NCBI RefSeq assembly: GCF_005796105.1
Contig: NZ_VAUO01000007.1
Location: 186,001 to 250,000, forward strand
DNA length: 64,000 nt
From: Pseudomonas mosselii
GTDB taxonomy: Bacteria > Pseudomonadota > Gammaproteobacteria > Pseudomonadales > Pseudomonadaceae
Reading direction: 5' to 3'
The notes under the pieces were generated by a model, which saw only the letters and a list, made by a program, of their open reading frames with translations, did no database searches and was not told where the DNA came from. The first letter of the stretch is position 1, and each line of letters begins with the position of its first letter. Below are positions 56,488 through 64,000 of this stretch, one piece after another. Position numbers and translations under genes: made by a program.

Positions 56488-57288
56488 ATGCTGCAGCTCC
56501 CCAAGCTGGGCGAGGCCCAGTTCCAACAATTGCAACGCCTGATGCACGACGCGTCGGGCATTCACCTGGCGGACAACAAGCGCACCCTGGTGGCTGGGCG
56601 CCTCATGCGTCGGCTACGGCACTTCCAGTTCACCCACTACGACCAGTACCTGGCGTTGATCGCCGACCCCGCGCATCAGCGCGAACGGCGCTTGGTGGTG
56701 GACCTGTTGACCACCAACGAAACGTACTTTTTCCGCGAGCACCCGCACTTCGAATTCCTCGGCCAGTGGCTGGAGCGCCAGCGCACCCCGCAGCGCTTGT
56801 GGAGCGCCGCCTGCTCGTCAGGCGAAGAACCCTATAGCCTGGCCATGGTCGCCGCCGAGCATGCCCGCGTCGATTGGTCGATCGTGGCCAGCGACCTGAG
56901 CCAGAGCATGCTCGCCCAGGCCGAGCGCGCGATCTACAGCATGGACCAGAGCCGCTATTTCCCACCGGGCTGGCTACGTCGGCACTGTCAATGCGGTGTG
57001 GGCGAGATGCAGGGGCGCATGCGCATCCAGGCCAATCTGCGCTCGCGCGTGCATTTTCGCGAAGTCAACGTGATCCGGCCGTTGCCCGATGACTTGGGTA
57101 CCTTCGACGTGATCTTCCTGCGCAACTTGCTGATCTACTTCGAGCCTGCGCAAAAACAGGACATCGTGCGGCGCATGGTTGGCCAGCTGCGCGTCGGCGG
57201 CCTGTTGTTCATCGGGCACGCCGAAAGCATCCACGGCTTCGACCTGCCGCTGCGCCTGGCACAACCGTCGGTGTTCGAGCGGGTATGA
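56488..57288 (+). CDS. cheR: CheR-type protein-glutamate methyltransferase
   Basis: A 266-residue SAM methyltransferase that methylates receptor glutamates. An N-terminal helical domain (about 1-75) contains [23 protein letters not shown] marks the start of the SAM domain, and [16 protein letters not shown] holds the SAM-binding site. Length and motifs are standard. Starts 5 bases after cheW, and its stop overlaps the cheB start by 4 bases. Confidence 0.94.
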   Translation: MLQLPKLGEAQFQQLQRLMHDASGIHLADNKRTLVAGRLMRRLRHFQFTHYDQYLALIADPAHQRERRLVVDLLTTNETYFFREHPHFEFLGQWLERQRTPQRLWSAACSSGEEPYSLAMVAAEHARVDWSIVASDLSQSMLAQAERAIYSMDQSRYFPPGWLRRHCQCGVGEMQGRMRIQANLRSRVHFREVNVIRPLPDDLGTFDVIFLRNLLIYFEPAQKQDIVRRMVGQLRVGGLLFIGHAESIHGFDLPLRLAQPSVFERV

Positions 57289-58358
57289 ACAACCACAACA
57301 AAGAACCGATCCGCGTATTCATCGTCGACGACTCGGCACTGGTCCGCCAGGTGCTGACCCAGTTGCTGGAAAAGCATGCGCACCTTCGCGTCATTGGCAT
57401 GGCCGCCGACCCGTTGTACGCCATCGAGAAAATGCGCAAGGAATGGCCCGACGTTCTGATCCTCGACTTGGAAATGCCGCGCATGGACGGGCTGACCTTC
57501 CTGCGTCAAGTCATGGCAGAACGCGCGACCCCGACGCTGATTTGCTCAAGCCTCACCGAGCCCGGCACGGCAATGTTGGAGCAGGCCCTGAAGGCCGGTG
57601 CCGCCGGCGTGTTCACCAAGGCCAAGCTGGGGCTGCGCAAGGGCCTGGAAGACCTTGAAAACGAACTGGTGCGCAGTGTCGAGCACGCCGCACGACAAGC
57701 CCCTGCGCGCGTGCCTGCGAGCAAGCCAGTCGATGAAAAAAAAACTCCCCTCACTACGACGTGCGGTCTCAAAAATCCAGAGCGAATCGTTACACTTGGC
57801 TGTTCTACGGGCGGTACCCTGGCGCTGGAGCACATCCTCAAACGCTTGCCGGAAAACTGCCCAGGCATTGTGATCGTTCAGCACATGCCGGAAAAATTCA
57901 CCGCCGATTTCGCACGCAGGCTCAACAGCCTGTGCCAGATCGAGGTACGCGAAGCCAGGCATCTGGACCGCGTGCACAGCGGGTTGGCACTACTCGCGCC
58001 AGGCGGCCTGCACATGCAGCTCAAGCGCAGTGGCGCACATTTTGTGGTCGAGGTGCTCGACGGCCCGGCGGTCAACCGCCACAAGCCATCCGTAGACGTT
58101 CTGTTTCGCTCTGTCGCACGTCATGCAGGGAGCCATGCGCTAGGGATCATCATGACCGGCATGGGGGATGACGGTGCGCGCGGCTTGCTCGCCATGCGCG
58201 AACAAGGTGCCAGTACCGTGGCGCAGGACGAGGCAAGCTGCGTGGTATTCGGCATGCCCAAGGAAGCTATCAGGTTGGGGGCTGCGCAGCGGGTCGAACC
58301 GTTGCAGCGCTTGCCTGTGCTGATCAGCCAATTCGCCGAACCAGAAGACTCGCGATGA
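57285..58358 (+). CDS. cheB: CheB-type receptor methylesterase
   Basis: A 357-residue protein with an N-terminal receiver (phosphoacceptor Asp61 in [12 protein letters not shown]), a linker (about 133-165), and a methylesterase domain with catalytic Ser174 in GCSTGGT, His200 in VQHMPEKF and an Asp in [10 protein letters not shown]. It removes methyl groups from receptors when phosphorylated by CheA. It overlaps cheR by 4 bases. No CheD deamidase is encoded here, although some CheB homologues also deamidate. Confidence 0.94.
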   Translation: MNNHNKEPIRVFIVDDSALVRQVLTQLLEKHAHLRVIGMAADPLYAIEKMRKEWPDVLILDLEMPRMDGLTFLRQVMAERATPTLICSSLTEPGTAMLEQALKAGAAGVFTKAKLGLRKGLEDLENELVRSVEHAARQAPARVPASKPVDEKKTPLTTTCGLKNPERIVTLGCSTGGTLALEHILKRLPENCPGIVIVQHMPEKFTADFARRLNSLCQIEVREARHLDRVHSGLALLAPGGLHMQLKRSGAHFVVEVLDGPAVNRHKPSVDVLFRSVARHAGSHALGIIMTGMGDDGARGLLAMREQGASTVAQDEASCVVFGMPKEAIRLGAAQRVEPLQRLPVLISQFAEPEDSR

Positions 58359-58513
58359 GGGAGATCGTGCAGTGCGGTTCGAGCAACCGATTCGTGCCAC
58401 ATGCATTCGTCGATTTCGCAAGTAAGCACGCGGACAGCAGGTGGATGTCCGCAGCGTATGGCGCTACCCGCTGTCATTACGCTTCCACAATTTTGCAAGA
58501 CAGGTTACAGCCT

Positions 58514-59167
58514 ATGCGTTGCCGTGTACTCCTTGCTGACGACTCGCCGCTGTTCAGAGCAGGCCTGCGAGCGTTGCTCGAACAAAAAAAAGAATATGTC
58601 GTCGTCGGCGAAGCGGGTGACAGCCTGGGTACGGTCGCACTGGCCGAGCAGTTCAAGCCGGAGTTGATCCTGCTCGATGTCGAGCTTGCCTCGGCGAATG
58701 AACAGACCCTGCATGAACTCGCCCTGCGCGCGCCAGAAAGCGCGGTGCTGATGCTGTCCTCGCGCTCGGAACTGGATTTCGTGATGAAATGCCTGCGCCA
58801 AGGCGCCCAAGGCTTTCTACTCAAGAGCGCAACGGTGCTCGAGCTGGAGCTGGCCCTGCAATCCTTGCAAGCCGGCGGGCAGTACCTGTGCTCAGCCGTG
58901 CTGCCGCTGGTCATCGGCCAGGCCGTCAAACAGAGCCGCCACCGCAAGATCAACAATCAGACCATGCAGCTGACCGCCCGCCAGCTGGAGATCCTGCGCT
59001 TGATCGCACGCGGCGAAACCACGCGCTCCATCGCCGAAGGCCTTGGCCTGAGCATCAAGACGGTAGAGGCGCACCGTTCGCAGATCATGCACCGCCTGCA
59101 AATCCGTGACGTGCCCGGCCTGGTGCTGTTCGCCGTGCGCGAAGGCATCATCTGCCTCAACGATTGA
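58514..59167 (+). CDS. NarL/LuxR-type response regulator
   Basis: A 217-residue DNA-binding response regulator. The receiver has Asp55 in LILLDVELAS and Lys in FLLKSA; the C-terminal LuxR helix-turn-helix is LTARQLEILRLIARGETTRSIAEGLGLSIKTVEAHR. The start is at ATG 58514, where receiver similarity begins; a longer start at 58355 overlaps the cheB stop but adds 53 unrelated residues. A leader of about 155 bases separates it from cheB, so it may have its own promoter. It is a likely transcription output of the chemosensory cluster. It overlaps the convergent thioesterase gene by 11 bases. Confidence 0.88.
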   Translation: MRCRVLLADDSPLFRAGLRALLEQKKEYVVVGEAGDSLGTVALAEQFKPELILLDVELASANEQTLHELALRAPESAVLMLSSRSELDFVMKCLRQGAQGFLLKSATVLELELALQSLQAGGQYLCSAVLPLVIGQAVKQSRHRKINNQTMQLTARQLEILRLIARGETTRSIAEGLGLSIKTVEAHRSQIMHRLQIRDVPGLVLFAVREGIICLND

Positions 59168-59591
59168 GTGACAGCCCCGCCAGGATCAGGCGCAAGGTTT
59201 CAGGCAACACCACCGGCCTTGCACTGCTGCGCTCGATGAAAACCTGAACCACCGTCCCCGCCGCGCAAGCCTCGGCGTCTCCAGGACGGTATAGGGCCAG
59301 GCGAAACTCTACGGTACTGCCCACCAGGCGGGTCACGCCCAAGCCCACTTCGAGCACGTCGGGAAAGCCGGGTAGCGCAAAGAAGTCGGCTGTCGAACTG
59401 ACCACGAACGCCGCCAGCTCACCGTCACGCAGGTCCAGTTCGGCCTGCTCGACGAGAAATGCCTGGATCGCGGTTTCGAAGAAGCCGTGCACCGTGGAGC
59501 CTGCCAGATGACCGTTGAGGCCGTTGTCCTGGGGACGCGTGAGGATCGGGTGGAAATGCGAGAAGGCAGAGCGTTGCGGGGATTCGGTCAT
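59157..59591 (-). CDS. 4-hydroxybenzoyl-CoA-type thioesterase
   Basis: A 144-residue hotdog-fold acyl-CoA thioesterase of the YbgC-like group. NGHLAGSTVHGFFETA contains the position where the catalytic Asp usually sits, but here that segment is less canonical. The C-terminal half has the long strand pattern (VGSTVEFRLALYRPGD). The start is ATG 59591 with AGG upstream. It is convergent with the response regulator gene and 70 or so bases from the pckA terminator. Substrate unknown. Confidence 0.78.
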   Translation of the reverse strand: MTESPQRSAFSHFHPILTRPQDNGLNGHLAGSTVHGFFETAIQAFLVEQAELDLRDGELAAFVVSSTADFFALPGFPDVLEVGLGVTRLVGSTVEFRLALYRPGDAEACAAGTVVQVFIERSSARPVVLPETLRLILAGLSLNR

Positions 59592-59672
59592 GGGGCCTAC
59601 CTGATCGGTCCTGAGCATGTCCGAGCAGCATCCCATACTGCTCGCAGCACGCCTACTCCCCTGAAAAACCAA

Positions 59673-59696
59673 AAAGCCGCCCCGAGGGGCGGCTTT
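59673..59696 (-). terminator. Terminator after pckA
   Basis: AAAGCCGCCCC (59673-59683) pairs with GGGGCGGCTTT (59686-59696). On the minus strand the stem ends in TTTTTGG, a strong intrinsic terminator about 20 bases past the pckA stop. Confidence 0.88.
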
Positions 59697-59716
59697 CGAT
59701 CCGAACCGGTGACCGA

Positions 59717-61264
59717 TTACAGCTGCGGGCCAGCGGCCTTGATCGCGTCGGAGACGTCGAACTTCTTGAAGTTCTCGGTGAACAGCTTGGCCAGGCCTTT
59801 GGCGGCCTCGTCGTAGGCTGCTTTGTCCGCCCAGGTGTTACGTGGGTTGAGCAGCTCGGTCTCGACGCCCGGCACGGCTTTTGGCACGTCCAGGTTGATG
59901 ATGTCCAGGTGCTCGGTCTCGGCACCGACCAGCGCACCGCTCTGGATGGCAGCGATCACGCCACGGGTGGTCGGGATGCTGAAGCGCTTGCCAACGCCGT
60001 AGCCACCGCCGGTCCAGCCAGTGTTGACCAGGTAGACCTTGGAGCCGAACGCGTTGATACGCTTGATCAGCAGCTCAGCGTACTCGCCGGCTGGGCGCGG
60101 GAAGAACGGTGCGCCGAAGCAGGTGGAGAAGGTCGACTTGATGCCGCCGCCCGAACCCATTTCGGTGGAACCGACCAGCGCGGTGTAGCCGGACAGGAAG
60201 TGGTAAGCCGCCTGCTCGTTGTTCAGGATCGACACCGGAGGCAGTACACCGGTCAGGTCGCAGGTCAGGAAGATCACTGCGTTCGGCTCGCCACCCAGGT
60301 TGGCTTCGGCGCGCTTGGCGACGTGCTCCAGTGGGTAGGCGGCGCGGCTGTTCTGGGTCAGGCTGACATCGGCGTAGTCGGCGTGCTTGTCCGCATCGAG
60401 TACGACGTTTTCCAGCACGGCACCGTGCTTGATGGCTTTCCAGATGACCGGCTCGTTCTTCTCGGACAGGTCGATGCACTTGGCGTAGCAGCCACCTTCC
60501 ATGTTGAAGACGACGCCTTCGCCCCAACCGTGCTCGTCGTCACCGATCAGGTAACGGCTTTCGTCGGCCGAAAGGGTGGTCTTGCCGGTGCCCGACAGGC
60601 CGAAGAACAGGGTCACATCGCCCTCTTCGCCGATGTTGGCAGCGCAGTGCATCGGCAGCACGTCGGCGGACGGCAGCAGGAAGTTCTGCACCGAGAACAT
60701 GGCTTTCTTCATTTCACCGGCATAACGCATGCCGGCGATCAGCACCTTCTTCTGAGCGAAGTTGATGATGACGCAGCCATCGGAGTTGGTACCGTCACGC
60801 TCAGGCTCGCACACGAAGTTGGCGACGTTGAGGATCTGCCACTGGTCGCGACCGGCCGGGTTGAACTGGCCTTGCTCCGGGTTGATGAACAGGCAACGAC
60901 CGAACAGGTTCTGCCAGGCAGTCTGGGTGGTCATCTTCACCGGCAGGTAGTGCTCGGCGGCAGCCCCTACGTGAACGTAGGAAACGAAGTGATCCTGGGC
61001 GTTGTTGAACGCCTCGACGCGGTTCCACAGGGCATCGAACTTGTCAGCCGGGAACTTGCGGTTGATCGGGCCCCAGGCAATGGCGTCCTGGGTGGACGGT
61101 TCTTCGACGATGAAACGGTCGGCCGGTGAACGGCCCGTACGGTGACCGGTTTCGACTACCAGTGCGCCAGTATCGGCCAGCACGCCTTCACCGCGGGACA
61201 GCGCTTCTTTTACCAGCTCATCGACGCTCAGGTCGGTGTACACGGTGTTGTTGGCTTGCGTCAT
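59717..61264 (-). CDS. pckA: ATP-dependent phosphoenolpyruvate carboxykinase
   Basis: A 515-residue gluconeogenic enzyme converting oxaloacetate and ATP to PEP, CO2 and ADP. The kinase-1a/P-loop is [25 protein letters not shown], and the metal-binding residues lie in [18 protein letters not shown] sequence (here [11 protein letters not shown]) and HCAANIG. ATG 61264 follows GGGG by 6 bases. The leader up to about 61440 contains two inverted repeats described as findings. It is the standard pseudomonad PEPCK, with nothing odd in length or motif. Confidence 0.96.
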   Translation of the reverse strand: MTQANNTVYTDLSVDELVKEALSRGEGVLADTGALVVETGHRTGRSPADRFIVEEPSTQDAIAWGPINRKFPADKFDALWNRVEAFNNAQDHFVSYVHVGAAAEHYLPVKMTTQTAWQNLFGRCLFINPEQGQFNPAGRDQWQILNVANFVCEPERDGTNSDGCVIINFAQKKVLIAGMRYAGEMKKAMFSVQNFLLPSADVLPMHCAANIGEEGDVTLFFGLSGTGKTTLSADESRYLIGDDEHGWGEGVVFNMEGGCYAKCIDLSEKNEPVIWKAIKHGAVLENVVLDADKHADYADVSLTQNSRAAYPLEHVAKRAEANLGGEPNAVIFLTCDLTGVLPPVSILNNEQAAYHFLSGYTALVGSTEMGSGGGIKSTFSTCFGAPFFPRPAGEYAELLIKRINAFGSKVYLVNTGWTGGGYGVGKRFSIPTTRGVIAAIQSGALVGAETEHLDIINLDVPKAVPGVETELLNPRNTWADKAAYDEAAKGLAKLFTENFKKFDVSDAIKAAGPQL

Positions 61265-61306
61265 GAGATACCCCATCCGGCCCGAGGCCGAGTGCTCCAA
61301 ACGTTT

Positions 61307-61333
61307 TGTAGTAGCTTTGAAAAAACTACTACA
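61307..61333. promoter_or_regulatory. Inverted repeat in the pckA leader
   Basis: TGTAGTAG (61307-61314) and CTACTACA (61326-61333) are perfect 8-base inverted repeats with an 11-base spacer, 43 bases upstream of the pckA start. It could be an operator or an RNA hairpin in the leader. No known consensus matches it with confidence. Confidence 0.4.
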
Positions 61334-61383
61334 GCGAAAAAAGTGGCCGGATTATGCCAGAAACGCCCAAAAAAAGTAGGCCC

Positions 61384-61422
61384 CTCCTGTCAGAACTGCG
61401 TTTTTGCGCAATTCGACAGGAG
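61384..61422. other. Long imperfect hairpin between hslO and pckA
   Basis: CTCCTGTC (61384-61391) pairs with GACAGGAG (61415-61422), and an inner stem of GAA-C-TGCG with CGCA-A-TTC continues it, with one bulge and one mismatch. On the minus strand seven T residues follow after about 10 bases, so it may be the hslO terminator, though the spacing is long. Confidence 0.5.
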
Positions 61423-61443
61423 ATTCCCCTGTGCTTTAACGTT

Positions 61444-62346
61444 TCAGTGACGAGTTTCTGACGCCGAGTCCGTGCCACCACCGGCAAACAGTTGCGCGAC
61501 ATCGCTCGCATCGAACATATAGCGCTCGTTGCAGAACTGGCAGTCGATCTCGACCGTGCCGCCGCACTCCTCGACCAACGCCTTGGCGTCGGGCTCGCCA
61601 AGACTGACCAGGGCATTGCCGGAACGTTCGCGCGAGCAACTGCACTTGAAGCGCAGCGGCTGAATATCAAACAGGCGAACGGCGTCTTCGTGATAGAGGC
61701 GGTGCAACACCGTTTCGTTGTCCAGGCCGAGCAATTCTTCGGTCTTCACCGTGTTGGCCAGGGCTTTGACGTGGGCCCAGCTTTCATCGCGCTCCTCACT
61801 GTCGCGCTGACGGTCAGCGGGCAGTTGCTGCACCAGTAGGCCGCGTGCGCGTGCGCCATCGGCGGCCAGGGCGATGCAGGTATTGACCTGCTGCGACATG
61901 ACGAAGTAATTGGTGAAGCACTCCGACAGGTCCTTGCCGTCGAGTTCGACAGTGCCCTGATAACGCTGGCCATTGACCGGGATGATAGTCAGCACCAAAT
62001 GCCCACCTGGCATCAGGTCGGCAAGGGTTGCATCGGCCTTGATCTGCTCGGCTTCATAACGCGCCAGGCCGCGAATGTCGTGCTCACTGGTGCATTCGAT
62101 CGCCAGCAGCGGCACCGGCCCCTGGGATTGAGCCTGCAGGATCAGCAGGCCATCGAACTTCAAGGTGCCGACCAACAGTGCAGCGGCAGCCATCAACTCG
62201 CCGAGCAACTGGCGCACGGCCTGTGGGTAGTCGTGCTTGGCCAGTACCTCGGCGTAGCTGCTTTCCAGCGCGACCATCTCGCCGCGAACATCGCGGTCGT
62301 CGAAGATGAAACGTTGGGTGAAATCAGTATCTGGCAAGTCGCTCAT
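61444..62346 (-). CDS. hslO: Redox-regulated chaperone Hsp33
   Basis: A 300-residue cytoplasmic chaperone activated by oxidation. The C-terminal zinc/redox switch is complete: CSCSRE (CxC) and CQFCNE (CxxC). The N-terminal domain (about 1-180) has typical Hsp33 strands such as [20 protein letters not shown] 62346 is chosen because the upstream ten codons are not conserved. It is upstream of pckA on the same strand, as in other gammaproteobacteria. Confidence 0.95.
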   Translation of the reverse strand: MSDLPDTDFTQRFIFDDRDVRGEMVALESSYAEVLAKHDYPQAVRQLLGELMAAAALLVGTLKFDGLLILQAQSQGPVPLLAIECTSEHDIRGLARYEAEQIKADATLADLMPGGHLVLTIIPVNGQRYQGTVELDGKDLSECFTNYFVMSQQVNTCIALAADGARARGLLVQQLPADRQRDSEERDESWAHVKALANTVKTEELLGLDNETVLHRLYHEDAVRLFDIQPLRFKCSCSRERSGNALVSLGEPDAKALVEECGGTVEIDCQFCNERYMFDASDVAQLFAGGGTDSASETRH

Positions 62347-62454
62347 GGTTGTCTGGCTATCTGAAAATAATGACAAAATAATTACAGGTGGCTAAGAAGC
62401 CCCCTGCAGAGCGCTTTTTAGGCGCCCAAACCCTTTAGGACATCGAGGTATCTT

Positions 62455-63255
62455 ATGGACAATCGACCACTGTTCCAAGCGAAGTGGTCCTGGGGACCCC
62501 TGGCAGCCTGCACGCTGCTACCCATCGCGTTACTGTGTTTCTGGTTATGGCCCATTGGCCAGATCCTGTGCCTGACATTCGACGAATGGCTGTTCCGCAC
62601 GCTCAATGCGCCGCTGGCCGACAACGTGGTCTGGCGCAGCATCTGGGCGATCGGCAGCCTGCGTCCGTTCGACATCCTGGTCGGTTTGCTGATGCTGTCG
62701 CTGCTGGTTCGCGGCGACTGGGTGTTCAAGGCGGTGCAGGTGCGTCAGGCGTTTTTCGGTTTCCTGGTCACGCTACTGCTCTTAGTGGTGATTCGCGCGC
62801 TGTTTTCCAAGTGGGTCGGGGCAATGGGCTGGCAACACCAGAGCCCATCGATGAATTTCGATGACGCCGTGCACCTGAGCGACTACTACCCCAACCTGGA
62901 AGCCAAGTGGGAACTCAAGGACCGTTCCGGGCAGAGTTTCCCCGGTGACCACGCCTCGGTCCTGCTGATCTGGGCGCTGTACATGAGCCTGTTCAGTCGC
63001 CGTCTGGTGCAACACCTGGTTACCTGGGCACTGGCGTTCGTGTTCATGATGCCGCGCCTGGTGGCCGGCGCCCACTGGGGCCAGGACGACTACATCGGCG
63101 GCCTGCTGATGGCCATCCTGGCCTTGGGCTGGAGCTGCCATACACCGCTGGCGGCCAATGCCAGCCGGGCCTTGATACGCTGGACCGCGCCGTTGTTCCG
63201 CTTGCTCGGCAAGTTGCCGTTGATCGGGCGCATGAGCGTCATGCGCGCAGCTTGA
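62455..63255 (+). CDS. PAP2 superfamily membrane phosphatase/phosphotransferase
   Basis: A 266-residue membrane protein with about six helices. PAP2 motif 2 reads SFPGDHAS (in place of the more common PSGH) and motif 3 is RLVAGAHWGQDD, with the conserved R-x5-H-x3-D. The first motif near KDRSGQ is less regular. Such proteins act on lipid phosphates, for example undecaprenyl pyrophosphate recycling or lipid A phosphorylation; which one applies here I cannot say. It is divergent from hslO across about 108 bases. A REP pair follows. Confidence 0.8.
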   Translation: MDNRPLFQAKWSWGPLAACTLLPIALLCFWLWPIGQILCLTFDEWLFRTLNAPLADNVVWRSIWAIGSLRPFDILVGLLMLSLLVRGDWVFKAVQVRQAFFGFLVTLLLLVVIRALFSKWVGAMGWQHQSPSMNFDDAVHLSDYYPNLEAKWELKDRSGQSFPGDHASVLLIWALYMSLFSRRLVQHLVTWALAFVFMMPRLVAGAHWGQDDYIGGLLMAILALGWSCHTPLAANASRALIRWTAPLFRLLGKLPLIGRMSVMRAA

Positions 63256-63303
63256 TCCCCTGATCGCGGGGTAAGCCCACAGATTTCAGCATCACGCGCC
63301 CCC

Positions 63304-63417
63304 TGTAGGAGCGGCCTTGTGCCGCGAAGGGGCGCGCAGCGCCCCCCTCTATGTTTGCATGAAGCTGAAATCCTGGGGCTGCTTCGCACCCCTTCGCGGC
63401 ACTAGGCCGCTCCTACA
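63304..63417. repeat. Inverted pair of Pseudomonas REP elements
   Basis: TGTAGGAGCGGCCTTGTGCC... starts at 63304 (to about 63332), and its inverted copy runs from 63389 to 63417, ending TCCTACA. The two can fold together with a stem on each side of a 56-base centre. The TGTAGGAGCGG word and GCCGCGAAGGGG are the P. putida-group REP consensus. They sit between the convergent PAP2 and hslR genes, as REPs usually do. Confidence 0.82.
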
Positions 63418-63468
63418 CCTGCTCGCCCAATCAAAGCGTTGTGAGGTATTCCATATACCGCCATGGCA

Positions 63469-63870
63469 TCACTCGAAACTGCCGTGCAGTTGGTGAATCT
63501 GGCGCCGCTGCTTCTTGTTCGGCCGCCCATCGGTGGTCATCCCCAAGGCCCCAGCCTTGCGCAACTCTGCTGCCTGCTCACGGCGCTTCACGCTTTCCGG
63601 CGTTTCCTCGTATAGCGCCTGCGCCTCGGGCGCACCGCGACGCACTACCGACAACGCCTTGACCACCACGGTACGCTCGTCGAACCCAGTGCGCAGCACG
63701 TACTCGTCCCCTACCCGCGGCTCCTTGCCAGGCTTGCAGCGTTCACCACGCCAGTGCACCTTACCGCTCTCGATGGCGGCCTTGGCCAAAGCACGGGTCT
63801 TGTAGAAGCGCGCCGCCCATAGCCATTTGTCCAGGCGGACCTTGTCGTCATCGTCAGACTTTTGTGCCAT
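63469..63870 (-). CDS. hslR: Ribosome-associated heat shock protein Hsp15
   Basis: A 133-residue S4-domain RNA-binding protein. The S4 domain starts near residue 12 (RLDKWLWAARFYKTRALAKAAIESGKV) and binds free 50S subunits carrying peptidyl-tRNA. A basic C-terminal tail follows (RPNKKQRRQIHQ). ATG 63870 is preferred to an upstream in-frame start at 63897. The rest of the sequence to the window edge at 64000 shows no recognisable gene. Confidence 0.93.
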   Translation of the reverse strand: MAQKSDDDDKVRLDKWLWAARFYKTRALAKAAIESGKVHWRGERCKPGKEPRVGDEYVLRTGFDERTVVVKALSVVRRGAPEAQALYEETPESVKRREQAAELRKAGALGMTTDGRPNKKQRRQIHQLHGSFE

Positions 63871-64000
63871 GGTTTTTCCTCGAATGCTGTCTGTCACAGA
63901 ACTGTACTACCGTCACTGACGGATGCAAAAAATCCAGGCCGTGATTACAGTTCACCTCCTCATCCGCAGGGCGCGCTTCGTGAAGACATTTGACCACCTG

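Noticed and set aside
63871..64000. Possible gene at the right edge of the window
   Set aside because: No open frame with a ribosome site or recognisable protein sequence is visible; it is probably upstream sequence of hslR or a gene cut by the edge.

Overview
The window is a 64 kb piece of chromosome from a Pseudomonas, most probably of the P. putida group. Evidence: uniformly high GC, Pseudomonas-type gene blocks (pilT/yggS/proC/yggT/metX/metW; ftsY-ftsE-ftsX-rpoH; an aldehyde dehydrogenase/small protein/GMC oxidoreductase/TetR block beside coaD-fdx; rml genes beside dctBD), and an inverted pair of P. putida-type REP elements near 63.3 kb. I saw no rRNA, tRNA, CRISPR array, insertion sequence, prophage or integrase. 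Most of it is housekeeping DNA; the accessory parts are the M16 peptidase pairs, the porin/aguA/aminotransferase region and a chemosensory cluster.

Layout. 0-4.7 kb: TM2 protein, NlpC/P60 hydrolase, pilT, then yggS-proC-yggT. 4.8-9.1 kb: metX-metW-DUF4426-rdgB-hemW-DUF3392, a tightly packed rightward run. 9.4-11.2 kb: leftward thiS-thiG-trmB. 11.3-16.7 kb: DUF423, mtgA, then leftward ftsY-ftsE-ftsX and rpoH. 16.9-24.1 kb: two catalytic/non-catalytic M16 peptidase pairs on either side of rsmD, then an alpha/beta hydrolase. 24.1-30.3 kb: sseA, a TetR regulator and the divergent long-chain alcohol oxidation operon (laoCBA type), then coaD and a 2[4Fe-4S] ferredoxin. 30.4-36.8 kb: OprD-family porin, a small unknown gene, agmatine deiminase, and a 966-residue kinase/degenerate M23-like/class III aminotransferase fusion. 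36.9-44 kb: rmlBACD, a DctB/DctD-type two-component pair and a thioesterase. 44-49.5 kb: cysQ-nudE, the HAD nucleotidase yrfG, and fdhD with an FdhF/YdeP-type molybdoenzyme. 49.7-59.6 kb: glycine-zipper protein, then an accessory chemosensory operon (sensorless MCP, CheY, STAS, CheA, MCP, CheW, CheR, CheB) ending in a LuxR-type response regulator, and a thioesterase. 59.7-64 kb: pckA, hslO, a PAP2-family membrane protein, a REP pair and hslR.

The least explained parts are: the three-domain fusion, whose middle domain seems to have lost its M23 zinc ligands; the chemosensory operon, which carries a STAS protein and a DNA-binding response regulator but no CheD, CheZ or flagellar gene; the parallel extracytoplasmic and cytoplasmic M16 pairs; the structured island between the hemW and trmB operons; and two hairpins in the pckA leader. 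All calls rest on reading the sequence and on knowledge of protein families; no database search was possible.
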